NCBI GenBank assembly: GCA_964468185.1 | Contig: CAYXTR010000016.1 | Span: 1-64,000 of the forward strand | Direction of reading: 5' to 3' | DNA: 64,000 nucleotides | DNA from: JANQFV01 sp964468185 | Lineage (GTDB): Bacteria; Planctomycetota; Phycisphaerae; UBA1845; Fen-1342 | Shown here: piece after piece, positions 43,898-53,723 of the stretch | Position numbering within the stretch: the stretch's first letter is position 1 | Layout: the number at the start of each line of letters is the position of its first letter | Position numbers and translations under genes: made by a program | The notes under the pieces: generated by a model | What the model saw: the letters and a program-made list of their open reading frames with translations, nothing else | Told to the model about the DNA's origin: nothing | Database searches by the model: none

Positions 43898-44950
43898 ATG
43901 GAACTGACGGTCACGCTACGGCAGCCCCACCGTCGTGCCGAGCTCTTCGGCCCCGGGGATCGCAACCTGCGACAGATCCGCAGCGCCTTGGGCGTCCAGC
44001 TTCAGGCCCGCAACACGACCATCCGCATCCTGGGCCCGTCTGCCAAAGTCGCGCTGGCAGCCGGCGTGATCGAGCGCCTGCAGGAGATGCTCCGCTCGCA
44101 GGAGGATTTGGACGAAGAGGCCGTGCGGGTAGCCCTGGCCGAGGTCAGCGAGGAAGAGGGGCATGCGCCCGGCGAGGCCATCAGCGTCTTCTCGCGCGAT
44201 GCGGTCATCACGCCCAAGACCGACGGGCAGCGACATTACCTGCACGGTATGCTGAACCACGACCTCGTATTCTGCTTTGGGCCCGCGGGCACCGGCAAGA
44301 CCTACCTCGCCGTGGCTGTCGCGGTCCATATGCTCAAACGCGGCCAGACCAAGCGGATCGCGCTGGTGCGTCCCGCCGTGGAAGCCGGCGAGAAGCTCGG
44401 TTTCCTGCCCGGCGATCTCCAGGCCAAGGTCAATCCCTATCTGCGGCCCTTGTTTGACGCCATGCACGACATGATGACCTTCGATCAGCTCAAACGCTTT
44501 ATGGTCAACGACGTCATCGAGGTCATTCCTCTGGCCTACATGCGCGGCCGCACCCTCAATAACGCCGTTATCATCCTCGACGAGGCCCAGAACACCACCC
44601 CGTCACAGATGCTCATGTTCCTCACGCGCCTCGGTCACCACAGCAAGATGATCGTCACCGGCGATGACAGCCAGATCGACCTGGAACCGTCGCAGCCGTC
44701 CGGGCTCGTCGACGCGGTCCGCCGCCTGCGCGGGGTCGCGGGGGTCGATGTCGTGCGCCTCACCGGCGAGGACATCGTCCGCCACCGTCTGGTGCAGGCG
44801 ATTGTGACGCGCTACGCAGATCAACTGGAAACTCACCGTCGCCGCGGGAATGCGTCCGGTAAGAACGCCGCAGAGAGCCACTCCGGACACACGGGGGATC
44901 CTCAGCCGGCGGGGCACATGAAGCCCGACGCCGAAAGCGACGACTCATAA
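43898..44950 (+). CDS. phoH: PhoH-like ATPase
   Basis: 350 residues from the ATG beginning MELTVTLRQPHRRAELFG. The frame is open 327 bases further upstream but that part overlaps the divergent coiled-coil gene and is not PhoH-like. The Walker A motif is FGPAGTGKTYLAV, Walker B is VIILDEAQNTTP, followed by GDDSQIDLEPSQPSG. PhoH/YbeZ proteins bind ATP and are linked to RNA metabolism, often beside YbeY. The C-terminal tail is disordered and Ser/Gly/His-rich. It is followed after four bases by the 7TM-HD gene. Confidence 0.93.
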   Translation: MELTVTLRQPHRRAELFGPGDRNLRQIRSALGVQLQARNTTIRILGPSAKVALAAGVIERLQEMLRSQEDLDEEAVRVALAEVSEEEGHAPGEAISVFSRDAVITPKTDGQRHYLHGMLNHDLVFCFGPAGTGKTYLAVAVAVHMLKRGQTKRIALVRPAVEAGEKLGFLPGDLQAKVNPYLRPLFDAMHDMMTFDQLKRFMVNDVIEVIPLAYMRGRTLNNAVIILDEAQNTTPSQMLMFLTRLGHHSKMIVTGDDSQIDLEPSQPSGLVDAVRRLRGVAGVDVVRLTGEDIVRHRLVQAIVTRYADQLETHRRRGNASGKNAAESHSGHTGDPQPAGHMKPDAESDDS

Positions 44951-44954
44951 GATC

Positions 44955-47438
44955 ATGGCCCTGTTCGGGAAGCGCACAGCTCGCCAGAAGGAGATTCGGC
45001 GGTCGAAGGCCGAGCGTAAGATGACGCTGCGCCATCGCATCGTGCAGCAGCTTCACCTGGGCCCACTTTCCTTCATCCTTCTATGCGCGTTACTGGCGGC
45101 GCTGATCGTGAACGCCGGTCCGGACCCCGTTGGCCTGCACGTCGGGCAGCGCGTGTCGCGGGCCATTGTCTCGCGCGTGACTTTTTCGATGGAAACTGGC
45201 CAAACCGAGACGGCCCGTCTCAAGGCCTGGAACGATGCCCCCAGTTACTTCATGCTCGATGCGGAGCTGCTGAACACGATCCGCGAGCGCTTGACCCAGA
45301 CCATCGCGATCGCCGGCGAGCCACCCCACGATCCGCAGCAACTGCGCGAGGCGGCGACCGAATTGGACGTCCCGCTGGATGAGACCGGCGCCGAATACCT
45401 GGTCCGCACCGCGAGTCAACCGGCGGTCATGACGGCCAGGCGTTCGGTGGAACGGGTTCTCGAAGAGCTGAAGGAGCAGCCGCTCGTAGAGCCGGAGGAC
45501 GACCTGGCTTCCCGTCGACTCGGCCACGCCGCCGTGCTCGTCGACGACGAATCGATCGAGCGGGAATACGTACCGCGGCAAGTGGGCCCTGACGCGGGCG
45601 TCATCGGCGGCGCAGCTCCTGACAGCAAACCGGGGCTCCTGTTCGCCAGCAAGGCGGCCGACGTCAAACTGGCCGTTGAGAATGCCATCGAGCAGGCCGT
45701 CGTGCCGGAGGCGCTGCGGGCGAGCTTTCGCAATGCACTCCTGACGATTCTGCGCGTCGAAGGCACACAGGCATACCGGCCGCTGTATCGCTACAACGCA
45801 GTCCTGTCGGACAATGCCGCAGAAGCTGCCGCCCAGGAAGTCGTTGCCCGCGAGACGCAGTTCCGCGCCGGTAACGTCATCGCCGCGGCGGGAATCATCG
45901 GCCGCGGCGAAATCGAGCGACTCGAAGCCGAACATCGTGCCTATCGCGCACGCATCGACGCCCCGCTCGACGTGCCGGATCCCGAGACGCTCTCGCCCCA
46001 GGAACGGCAGCAACTCGCCTACCTGCGCGCCGCTCACAGTGCGGAGATCTGGTCGGCGTGGTCACGCGGCATCATCGCATTCCTGGTTGTCTTCGCCCTT
46101 GGCGGCTACATCCTGATCGCCCACCCGGAAGCCACGGGCCGGACACAGCGACGCCTGGCAACCGGACTCACGTTCCTGGTCGTGCTTGCCCTGGCGCGTA
46201 TCGCATACGCGTATACACCGTACGTGCATCTTGCGGTCGGCATCTATGCCTTCGCCGTCGCCCTGCTGGTGATCACGACCAAGCGCGGACACGCCTACAC
46301 GGCGGCCGGCCTGCTCGCACTGATGATGGCGCTGACGACACGCCAAGGCGTCGGCTTCGTGGCCATCCTCACCTGTGTCGCACTCACCCTCTTTCTCGGC
46401 CTCCGTGACCTGCGACACCGCGGACGCATCATCGTCACGGGAGCCGGAGCGGCCGGCGTCGCTCTGCTCACCACGTCCCTCGTCGGATTCATCGCCGGAC
46501 AGAGCTTCGGCTTCGTCTTCTGGCACCAGGCGATCTGGGCCACGCTCACCACACTCGGCGCCGCCTTCATCGTCGAAGGCATCCTGCCGGGTATCGAGCG
46601 ACTCTTCGGCGTAACGACCAATATGACGCTGCTCGAATGGTGCGACCCCAATAAGGCCCTGCTGCGCATGCTCGCCGCCGAGTCGCCCGGCACCTACAAC
46701 CACAGCCTGCTCGTGGGGACCCTGGCCGGAGCGGCCGCCGACGCGATCAACGCCAACGGCCTGCTGGCGCGGGCTGGCGCCTATTACCACGACATTGGCA
46801 AGATCAACAAGCCGGCTTACTTCGTCGAAAACCAAGCTATGGGCGTTGGCAACCGACACGAGCGCCTCTCCCCCGCCATGAGCCACCTCGTGATCATCGG
46901 ACACGTCAAGGACGGCGTCGAAATGGCCAAGGAATATGGCTTGCCGGAAAGTCTGCGGGCCTTCATCCCGGAGCATCATGGCACGTGCGTGGTGGAGTAC
47001 TTCTACCATGCTGCCAGCCAGGCGCGCAAACCGGGCGACCCGGAGATTTCTGACACCGAATTCCGCTACCCCGGACCGAAACCACGCTCGCGTGAGACCG
47101 CCATCGTGATGCTCTGCGACGGCGTCGAAGGTGCCGTACGGGCCATGCCCGAACCCACACCGAACCGCATCGAAGACACCGTCGAGCGCATCGTGCAGAA
47201 GCGCATGATGGATGGCCAGTTCGACGAGTGCGAGCTGACTTTCCGCGAGCTGAACGCGATTCGAGCCAGCCTGGTGAAGAATCTCTCGAGCATGTACCAC
47301 GGCCGCATTGCATACCCTTCCGCGTCCAAGGAGAAGGACAAGGAGAAAAAGGAGGAGCGCACGACGCGGGACAAAGCCGAGGCCGGAATGTCCGGTGAGA
47401 CAAGCCCCAACGAAGGCGAGGCGGCCGGCAGGTCCTAG
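44955..47438 (+). CDS. PgpH-type 7TM-HD phosphodiesterase
   Basis: 827 residues. An N-terminal helix is followed by an extracytoplasmic 7TMR-HDED domain (about 55-340), then seven helices (about 365-545) and a cytosolic HD domain. The HD residues are at YNHSLLVGT (about 582) and AYYHDIGKINK (about 611). PgpH (YqfF) proteins of this layout hydrolyse the second messenger c-di-AMP. The C-terminal tail is Lys/Glu-rich. It is four bases after phoH, the usual order phoH-pgpH. YbeY, the next member in many genomes, is absent. Confidence 0.9.
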   Translation: MALFGKRTARQKEIRRSKAERKMTLRHRIVQQLHLGPLSFILLCALLAALIVNAGPDPVGLHVGQRVSRAIVSRVTFSMETGQTETARLKAWNDAPSYFMLDAELLNTIRERLTQTIAIAGEPPHDPQQLREAATELDVPLDETGAEYLVRTASQPAVMTARRSVERVLEELKEQPLVEPEDDLASRRLGHAAVLVDDESIEREYVPRQVGPDAGVIGGAAPDSKPGLLFASKAADVKLAVENAIEQAVVPEALRASFRNALLTILRVEGTQAYRPLYRYNAVLSDNAAEAAAQEVVARETQFRAGNVIAAAGIIGRGEIERLEAEHRAYRARIDAPLDVPDPETLSPQERQQLAYLRAAHSAEIWSAWSRGIIAFLVVFALGGYILIAHPEATGRTQRRLATGLTFLVVLALARIAYAYTPYVHLAVGIYAFAVALLVITTKRGHAYTAAGLLALMMALTTRQGVGFVAILTCVALTLFLGLRDLRHRGRIIVTGAGAAGVALLTTSLVGFIAGQSFGFVFWHQAIWATLTTLGAAFIVEGILPGIERLFGVTTNMTLLEWCDPNKALLRMLAAESPGTYNHSLLVGTLAGAAADAINANGLLARAGAYYHDIGKINKPAYFVENQAMGVGNRHERLSPAMSHLVIIGHVKDGVEMAKEYGLPESLRAFIPEHHGTCVVEYFYHAASQARKPGDPEISDTEFRYPGPKPRSRETAIVMLCDGVEGAVRAMPEPTPNRIEDTVERIVQKRMMDGQFDECELTFRELNAIRASLVKNLSSMYHGRIAYPSASKEKDKEKKEERTTRDKAEAGMSGETSPNEGEAAGRS

Positions 47439-47621
47439 GCGTGCACAGCGTTCACGCCCCGCTCGAATCCGCCTATCTGCGGTCCTATTCGCAGGCGCCG
47501 TTTCAACGCTTTCGCGCTTGCCACTATCTGCCGCGCGCGGTACATAGCGGGCGTGATGATTCGCGTCGTCGAGGTCGCGCGGCGTTGGCGACGCTGAAGC
47601 GGGCCACGCAGGTGTCAACCC

Positions 47622-49085
47622 ATGGACGATGCGGTCTTCCTCTCACGTATCCAATTCGCGCTGACCATCGGCTTCCACTATCTCTTCCCGCCACTGACGA
47701 TCGGCCTCGGACTGCTCATGGTCATCATGGAGGGTATGTTCCTGAAGACGGGGAACTACCTCTACGAATCCATGGCGAAATTCTGGACCAAGATCTTCGG
47801 CCTGATCTTCGCGATTGGGGTGGCGTCCGGCATTGTCATGGAATTCCAGTTCGGGACGAACTGGGCCACCTACTCACGACACGTCGGAGATATCTTCGGG
47901 GCCGCCCTCGCCGCGGAAGGCATCTTCGCTTTCTTCCTCGAATCCGGCTTCCTCGCCGTGCTGGTCTTCGGCTGGGACCGCGTCTCGCCGAAGATGCACT
48001 TCTTCTCAACGATCATGGTATCGGTCGGCTCGATCTTCTCGGCCGTCTGGATCATCGTCGCCAACTCGTGGCAGCAAACGCCGGCGGGATTTGAAATGGT
48101 CTCCCAGGAGTTCGCGGACGGCACCGCAATACAAGTCGCCCAGCTCACGGACTTCTGGGCGGCCGTCTTCAACTACTCGACGCTCCACCGCCTCAGCCAC
48201 GTACTCGTGGGCGCCATGATCGCCGGCGGCTTCCTCGTCCTGAGCGTTTCAGCCTACTATCTTCTGCGTAACCGACACACCGAGTTCGCCAAACGCAGCA
48301 TCACCATCGCCCTACCCTTCTCCCTCGTCTTCTGCCTGTTGGCACTCGCCACCGGCGACTGGCAGGGCAAGAACGTCGCCCAGCACCAGCCCGCCAAGCT
48401 TGCCGCCATGGAAGGCCAATACAAGACGGAAACCAACGCCCCGCTGCATGTCTTCGGTGTCCCCGACAACGAGGCGCAGGAGGTCAAGTACGGCGTGGCC
48501 CTGCCCGGCATGCTGAGCTTCCTGGTCGGCTGGAGCACGGACACCGAGGTCACCGGGCTGGAGGCCTTCCCCCGGGAAGACTGGCCGCCGGTGCAGCTCA
48601 CCTTCCAATCATTCCACTTCATGGTGGCTCTCGGCATGTTCATGATCCTGCTGACCGTCGCCGGAACATGCATGTTGTGGGGTGGGCGACTGTTCCGGAC
48701 ACGCTGGCTGCTGTGGATCTTTGTCTTCGCCATCGTCGCCCCCATGGCCGCCAACCAGCTCGGCTGGATTGCCGCCGAAGTCGGCCGGCAACCCTGGATC
48801 GTCTATCCCAATCCGGACATCGCGGGCAGTGGCCTCCGAACCAGCGACGGCCATTCCCAGTCCGTCGACGCAAACGAAGTACTGATCTCGATCGTGCTGG
48901 TCGGATTGACCTATTTGTCGCTACTCATCGTCTGGCTCTATGTGCTGGACAAAAAGATCAAGACCGGCCCCGAGTCGCCGGAGGAGTTGGAGAAGGCCGC
49001 CCAGCGGCGTCGCGGCGGCTGGGTCGCGACCGCGGGCGAACTGGCCGACCACGGGGGCAAGTCGTTGACAGATGCGCGAGAGTAA
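47622..49085 (+). CDS. cydA: Cytochrome bd ubiquinol oxidase subunit I
   Basis: 487 residues; AGGTG lies seven bases before the ATG. Heme ligands fit E. coli CydA: His19 (FHYLFPPLTIG), a histidine at about 191 (YSTLHRLSHVLVG), and a methionine in the later helices. The acidic helix GAALAAEGIFAFFLESGFLA and the Q-loop GDWQGKNVAQHQPAK are present. The enzyme reduces oxygen to water at the inner membrane with quinol, at high affinity. It lies 183 bases after pgpH with no gene between, and 27 bases before cydB. The C-terminal tail is charged. Confidence 0.97.
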   Translation: MDDAVFLSRIQFALTIGFHYLFPPLTIGLGLLMVIMEGMFLKTGNYLYESMAKFWTKIFGLIFAIGVASGIVMEFQFGTNWATYSRHVGDIFGAALAAEGIFAFFLESGFLAVLVFGWDRVSPKMHFFSTIMVSVGSIFSAVWIIVANSWQQTPAGFEMVSQEFADGTAIQVAQLTDFWAAVFNYSTLHRLSHVLVGAMIAGGFLVLSVSAYYLLRNRHTEFAKRSITIALPFSLVFCLLALATGDWQGKNVAQHQPAKLAAMEGQYKTETNAPLHVFGVPDNEAQEVKYGVALPGMLSFLVGWSTDTEVTGLEAFPREDWPPVQLTFQSFHFMVALGMFMILLTVAGTCMLWGGRLFRTRWLLWIFVFAIVAPMAANQLGWIAAEVGRQPWIVYPNPDIAGSGLRTSDGHSQSVDANEVLISIVLVGLTYLSLLIVWLYVLDKKIKTGPESPEELEKAAQRRRGGWVATAGELADHGGKSLTDARE

Positions 49086-49112
49086 CCACGTCCTCACGGA
49101 GGCTGCTGGATA

Positions 49113-50138
49113 ATGGAAATCCCATTCTTGAATCTGCTGTGGTTCATCTTGCTGGGCGTGCTGCTGGTCGGCTACGCGATTCTGGACGGTTTCGACCTGG
49201 GCGTCGGCATCCTGCACCTCGGCGCACGCAACGACAAAGAGCGGCGGTTGTTCATGAATTCGATCGGGCCGCTCTGGGATGGAAACGAGGTCTGGCTGGT
49301 AACGTTCGGCGGCGCCCTGTTCGCCGCCTTCCACGACGCCTACGCAACCGCGTTTTCCGCCTTCTACCTCGCCTTCTGGCTACTGCTGTTCGCCCTCATC
49401 GGCCGAGCCGTCTCGATGGAGTTTCGCGGCAAGCTCGAATCACCCGCCTGGCGAAAGTTCTTCGACTTCTCCTTCTTCGGCGCCAGCACACTGGCGACGT
49501 TCCTCTTCGGCGTCGCTGTCGGTAGCACCATGAGCGGCCTGAAAATCGGCCCAAGCATGGAGTACGAGGGCACATTCTTCGACCTGCTCGGCCCGTTCCC
49601 GGTGATCGTCGGGCTGTTCACCGTCTCCATGTTCGCCATGCACGGGTCGATCTACCTGTACTTGAAGACCGAGGGCGAACTGCAGCAGCGCATCCACAGT
49701 TGGATGTGGACGACCTTCGGCCTCTTCCTGATCATGTACCTGTTCACCACCATGTTCGCGCTGGTCAACGTCCCGGCCGCAACCGAGAACTTCAAGAACT
49801 ATCCCTGGTGCTGGTTCGTCGTTCTGCTGAACGTATTGGCGGTCGCGAATATCCCCCGGGCGATCTATCTGAACAAGCCTGCGTACGCTTTCATATCGTC
49901 GTGCGCCTGCATCGCAGCATTCGTGTTTCTCTTCGGCGTCGCGTTGTTCCCCAACCTGATCGTCTCCACGATCGATCCGGCCTATAACATCAACATCGTA
50001 AACTCGGCCTCGTCGCCCATGACCTTGACGATCATGGCCATCATCGCGGTGGTCGGCATGCCGTTCGTCCTGACGTACACGGGCATCATTTACTGGACCT
50101 TCCGCGGAAAGGTTCAGCTTGGCGAGTTCAGCTACTAG
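49113..50138 (+). CDS. cydB: Cytochrome bd ubiquinol oxidase subunit II
   Basis: 341 residues, about nine helices. Signature residues are LGYAILDGFDLGVGILHL near the N-terminus and LWDGNEVWLVTFGGALFAAF. CydB supports subunit I and does not bind heme itself. A GGAGG box lies ten bases before the ATG. No cydX-like small subunit or CydDC exporter follows. Confidence 0.97.
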   Translation: MEIPFLNLLWFILLGVLLVGYAILDGFDLGVGILHLGARNDKERRLFMNSIGPLWDGNEVWLVTFGGALFAAFHDAYATAFSAFYLAFWLLLFALIGRAVSMEFRGKLESPAWRKFFDFSFFGASTLATFLFGVAVGSTMSGLKIGPSMEYEGTFFDLLGPFPVIVGLFTVSMFAMHGSIYLYLKTEGELQQRIHSWMWTTFGLFLIMYLFTTMFALVNVPAATENFKNYPWCWFVVLLNVLAVANIPRAIYLNKPAYAFISSCACIAAFVFLFGVALFPNLIVSTIDPAYNINIVNSASSPMTLTIMAIIAVVGMPFVLTYTGIIYWTFRGKVQLGEFSY

Positions 50139-50214
50139 GAAAAGGGCCAGGGCGCAGGGTCCGCGGCGTAGTCACGGCAGCCCCCGGTTTTCCACACGCG
50201 GCTTCGGCCACTCG

Positions 50215-51144
50215 TCAGTTTGACGGGGGGACCAGTACTTCGCCGTGAATACTGGTATGGCAGAATCCACCGATCTTCGTTGCAAACCCTTTCGGCGTCC
50301 TGTGTACCAAGGCGCGCACCAGGCCTGTACGTCCGTCTGGTCGCCCCTGCGCGCACATCAGGGAGGCGTGACCGGCGGCTGAGCCGACCTGCTCATTAAC
50401 CACCAACAGTGTCGCTAGCGGTCCATGCACGCTGCCCGTGACCGGATCCTCATCGACGCCAACAGCCGGAGCGAAGAACCGGGAGTGGACATTTACAGCA
50501 TCAGACAACGTCGCAGTCGTGGCAACGCAGATTCCGCGCAGCCCGACCCGCGTGCACCAGGCCCCCAACTCGTCGAATCTGGGCTGGAGTGTCAGGACAC
50601 GTTGCAGGTCGCAGACCATGTAGATCAGGTCGTTATCGCGGGTCCGCATTGGCGGTATCGCGGGATCGAGATCATCAACGTGCATGCCGAGCAGCTCGCA
50701 CGTGCGCATCGGATTGGTATTGTCCGGCTTGAGCTGCGGATCGGGCATGTGCAGCCACCATACGACCCGCTCGTCCGGCTGCGGCATCGTCTCCGGTTCG
50801 AGCGTCAGCATCCCCGCTGCGCATTCCAGCTCCAGCTTCGCATGTGGCTGCATGATCAGATCGCCCAGACGACCGGCCGTGTGCAGTGCATGAGCCGCGG
50901 CGAGCGTGGCATGACCACAAAACGAAACCTCCTGCTCAGGCGTGAACCAGCGCAACAACGTCGGTCGATGCAGGTCGTTGGCCCGTGAGACGAACGCCGT
51001 CTCGCTCGCGCCAATCTCGCTCGCAATCTGCTGCATCTGCCGCTCACTGAGCGCGTCCACATCAAAGACCACCCCCGCGCGGTTGCCGCGGAATGGCCGC
51101 TCGGCGAAGGCATCGACAATCTGCATTTGGAGTCTCTGCGGCAT
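50215..51144 (-). CDS. PhzF-family epimerase/isomerase-like protein
   Basis: 309 residues from the ATG with a GGAGGAG box; six codons further upstream a TTG is possible. It has the diaminopimelate-epimerase-like double fold: QIVDAFAERPFRGNRAGVVF, the catalytic-site loop SETAFV, LRWFTPEQEVSFCGHATLAA, and DEDPVTGSVHGPLA in the second half. PhzF proteins isomerise small acids; most homologs outside phenazine clusters have no known substrate. It is last in the lpxA-glycerate kinase-propeller group, 45 bases after the propeller gene. Confidence 0.9.
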   Translation of the reverse strand: MPQRLQMQIVDAFAERPFRGNRAGVVFDVDALSERQMQQIASEIGASETAFVSRANDLHRPTLLRWFTPEQEVSFCGHATLAAAHALHTAGRLGDLIMQPHAKLELECAAGMLTLEPETMPQPDERVVWWLHMPDPQLKPDNTNPMRTCELLGMHVDDLDPAIPPMRTRDNDLIYMVCDLQRVLTLQPRFDELGAWCTRVGLRGICVATTATLSDAVNVHSRFFAPAVGVDEDPVTGSVHGPLATLLVVNEQVGSAAGHASLMCAQGRPDGRTGLVRALVHRTPKGFATKIGGFCHTSIHGEVLVPPSN

Positions 51145-51189
51145 ACGCTCCTCCTCGCACAAACAGGATCGCGCTACGACGGCTGTGGG

Positions 51190-52590
51190 TCAGGGCAGAG
51201 TATAAGCACGGATGGCATGACGTTCGACCAGCAACAGATGCCTGGAAGTCCAGATCGCCTGGAGAATCCTCTCGCCCGGGTGCCCCAGCAACTGCTGCAC
51301 TTCTTGCGCGCGCTCGGCAGCAACATCTGAGGCACCGTCAAGATCAGTGCCTGCTACAGTCAAAATGCTCCGACCCGCATTCCGACTCTCGAATAGCCCA
51401 TGTAACCGGCCGTTGCCCACATGGGCAGAAAGCAGGGTCCCCGCGCCGCACAAGCGGGCTGCACGCACATCGCCACGTTGCCGAACGTCCCGGGCGAACA
51501 CACTGCGTTCGAAGGTGGCGAGCAGGTAATGCTGCGCAACATCCAGTGCCAGCAACTCGCCATCCTCTTCGCAGTGTATCCGCCATTCGCTGGACTGATC
51601 ACGAGCAGACCCGAGCGGGATGACCGTAATCTGATTACCTGCTCCGGCAAAGAGCACGTCGCCGCGACTCGCGGATTCACCCGCGCCAACACCGCCGTCC
51701 GGGTCCCGCCGCAGCAAAGCCAGATGCGCACGTTGTACAGATTGCGCAGACCCCATGATGCGTTGGGGCGGGGCCGTCGAAAGCCATAAAAGCACACCCT
51801 GCGAGGAGACGGTGAGTAGATTGCCATCGACCAGCTCGCTGAAAAGTGGCCAGTCGGCGCCGAGGTCGCGTAGCACAGGCGTCGGCGCGCGGGCGTCCAG
51901 CGCGATGAGCGCAAGGCGTACCCGGCCGCCCGCCTTCCAGATGATCGCCGCTGCGTGGTCGGCAACGTGGAGCCTGCAGAGCGGCATGGCAGGTAGCTTA
52001 AGTCGCCAGCGTGGCGTCCCGGCGTGTCGATCGAGCAACACGACCTGGCCATTCCGATCAACGAGCAGCAAGCCAACACGCGTCGCAGCCCCGGCCACCC
52101 AGCCAGTCAGCACTTCCGGGTCGCCCGGAAAGGTCGCGTCCGAAGGTAGCGGCTGACCATGTTGCCACTGCAGGCTGCCCACCCCGTCTGCCAATCGCAC
52201 GGCGTAGGCGGCTTGCCGGTCGAAGCACGTTGCTGCACGGTTGCCGCGCCGATCCACGTCGCCGCTGGGTGGGCCGGCTGCGCCGCATCCCCATACACCC
52301 GCGAATTGCACGCCGGGACCGACGGTAATCGACTTGTCGAGGATATCCCGCCCGTTACGAGCATTAAGCACCCGCAAATGCTGGTCGCCGGTCGCAACCA
52401 GTAACGCGCAGCAGTCGTCACCCACAACGTGCTCGGCCCACTCAATGTCCGACGTGACTTCCCAGGCCCAGACGGGCGATAACGCCGTCGGCTGCGTTGG
52501 CGGCGGTGTCGCTGGCGCCAGTCGCAGCGTCAGGAGCTGCGTCAGGATGCACAGGGCAAGTATTGCCCGGCTGACGCTGCGTCCGCTCAT
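51190..52590 (-). CDS. Exported beta-propeller-like protein of unknown function
   Basis: 466 residues. A signal peptide ends near residue 27 (RLAPATPPPT). The remainder is built of short beta-strand blocks with LLVATGDQHLRVLNARNGRD, GLLLVDRNGQVVLLDRHAGT and NLLTVSSQGVLLWLSTAPPQ, typical of PQQ/WD-type propellers. Eight cysteines occur in the later blades. No catalytic site is visible. The start overlaps the glycerate kinase stop by four bases. It probably works in the periplasm as a binding or scaffold protein; the family is not recognised. Confidence 0.7.
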   Translation of the reverse strand: MSGRSVSRAILALCILTQLLTLRLAPATPPPTQPTALSPVWAWEVTSDIEWAEHVVGDDCCALLVATGDQHLRVLNARNGRDILDKSITVGPGVQFAGVWGCGAAGPPSGDVDRRGNRAATCFDRQAAYAVRLADGVGSLQWQHGQPLPSDATFPGDPEVLTGWVAGAATRVGLLLVDRNGQVVLLDRHAGTPRWRLKLPAMPLCRLHVADHAAAIIWKAGGRVRLALIALDARAPTPVLRDLGADWPLFSELVDGNLLTVSSQGVLLWLSTAPPQRIMGSAQSVQRAHLALLRRDPDGGVGAGESASRGDVLFAGAGNQITVIPLGSARDQSSEWRIHCEEDGELLALDVAQHYLLATFERSVFARDVRQRGDVRAARLCGAGTLLSAHVGNGRLHGLFESRNAGRSILTVAGTDLDGASDVAAERAQEVQQLLGHPGERILQAIWTSRHLLLVERHAIRAYTLP

Positions 52591-53723
52591 GTCGCCCAGC
52601 CTCGCAGAATGTGCTCGGCAGCATCTTGTAGCCGCGTGCGGGTTTCTCGCAGTGATTGCGCCAACGGTTCATCCGCACGGCCGAGTTCCTGGATCCGTGC
52701 AACGCCGAGAGCCTGGGCCAGCTCCGTCAACGTTTGGTGCTCCTGCAGGCGAACCGCGCCACACAGTACCACGGTGGAAACACCATATCGCTGCGCCAGC
52801 CGGGCGACGCCCGCCACCGTCTTGCCGCCGGCGGTTTGGTCATCGAGCCGCCCTTCGCCAGTAATGCAAAGGTCGGCGCACCGAAGCCGCGCTTCCAACG
52901 CGACGATGTCCGCGACGACGTCGAACCCGTAGCACGCCCGAGCAGCGCTGAGCGCCATCAACGCCGCCGGCAGCCCCCCGACCGCTCCACCGTGCGGTAC
53001 GTTGCGTATTTCGCGGCCGGCGATGCGCTCCAGCAGATCGGCCCAGCGCGCATGCGCCCGCGCCAGCCGGGCGACCGCTGCGGCGTCAGCACCCTTCTGC
53101 GGGGCGAAGACGTTCGCCGCACCGCGCGCTCCGACCAGGGGATTGTCGACGTCGCAGAGGATGCGCATCGTCGGCACGCCGCCCTCCGGTGGTCGAAGAT
53201 CCGCAGTCCGTTCGAGGGCCGTTGCGTCGGCCGGCTTGGGTAATGCATGTCCATCCGCGTCGATTAACTGCCAGCCGAGTGCCTGAAGACAGCCGGCGCC
53301 GCCGTCCATCGTGGCCGAGCCGCCAACGGTCAGCAGCACTTCGTCGCACCCGGCCGCACGTGCGGCGGCGATGAGCTGCCCGGTGCCATAGCTCGTGGCC
53401 CGGAGTGCATCCCGCTCATGGCGCCGCAGAAGCGCGAGACCGGATGCCTCGGCCATCTCGACAATCGCCGTCCGGCCATCCGGCGTCTGCCACCAGCTCG
53501 CGGCCCGGATCCGGCCGAGCGGATCCAGAACGCATTCGCTACGCATCTCCGCATTGAGATGCCGCGCCAGAATCACCCCCGTGCCCTCACCGCCGTCCGC
53601 CAGCGGACACATGACAATCTCCGCTGATGGACTCGCGGCCCGGAGGCCAGCGGCAATCGCCTCGGAAACGGCATTGGCGTCAAGCGCGTCCTTGAACTTG
53701 TCTGGGGCGACCAGGACTCTCAC
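52587..53723 (-). CDS. Glycerate kinase (GarK/GlxK family)
   Basis: 378 residues: MRVLVAPDKFKDALDANAVS, CPLADGGEGTGVIL, GGSATMDGGAGCLQALG and GEGRLDDQTAGGKTVAGVA. These are the signature loops of the bacterial glycerate 2-kinase family. It phosphorylates glycerate to 2-phosphoglycerate. The start overlaps the lpxA stop by four bases. A metabolic link to lipid A is not obvious. Confidence 0.93.
   Translation of the reverse strand: MRVLVAPDKFKDALDANAVSEAIAAGLRAASPSAEIVMCPLADGGEGTGVILARHLNAEMRSECVLDPLGRIRAASWWQTPDGRTAIVEMAEASGLALLRRHERDALRATSYGTGQLIAAARAAGCDEVLLTVGGSATMDGGAGCLQALGWQLIDADGHALPKPADATALERTADLRPPEGGVPTMRILCDVDNPLVGARGAANVFAPQKGADAAAVARLARAHARWADLLERIAGREIRNVPHGGAVGGLPAALMALSAARACYGFDVVADIVALEARLRCADLCITGEGRLDDQTAGGKTVAGVARLAQRYGVSTVVLCGAVRLQEHQTLTELAQALGVARIQELGRADEPLAQSLRETRTRLQDAAEHILRGWAT

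Noticed and set aside
46062..47618. Open frame of 518 codons on the minus strand opposite pgpH
   Set aside because: Antisense to a clear 7TM-HD protein, no domain and no ribosome-binding site.
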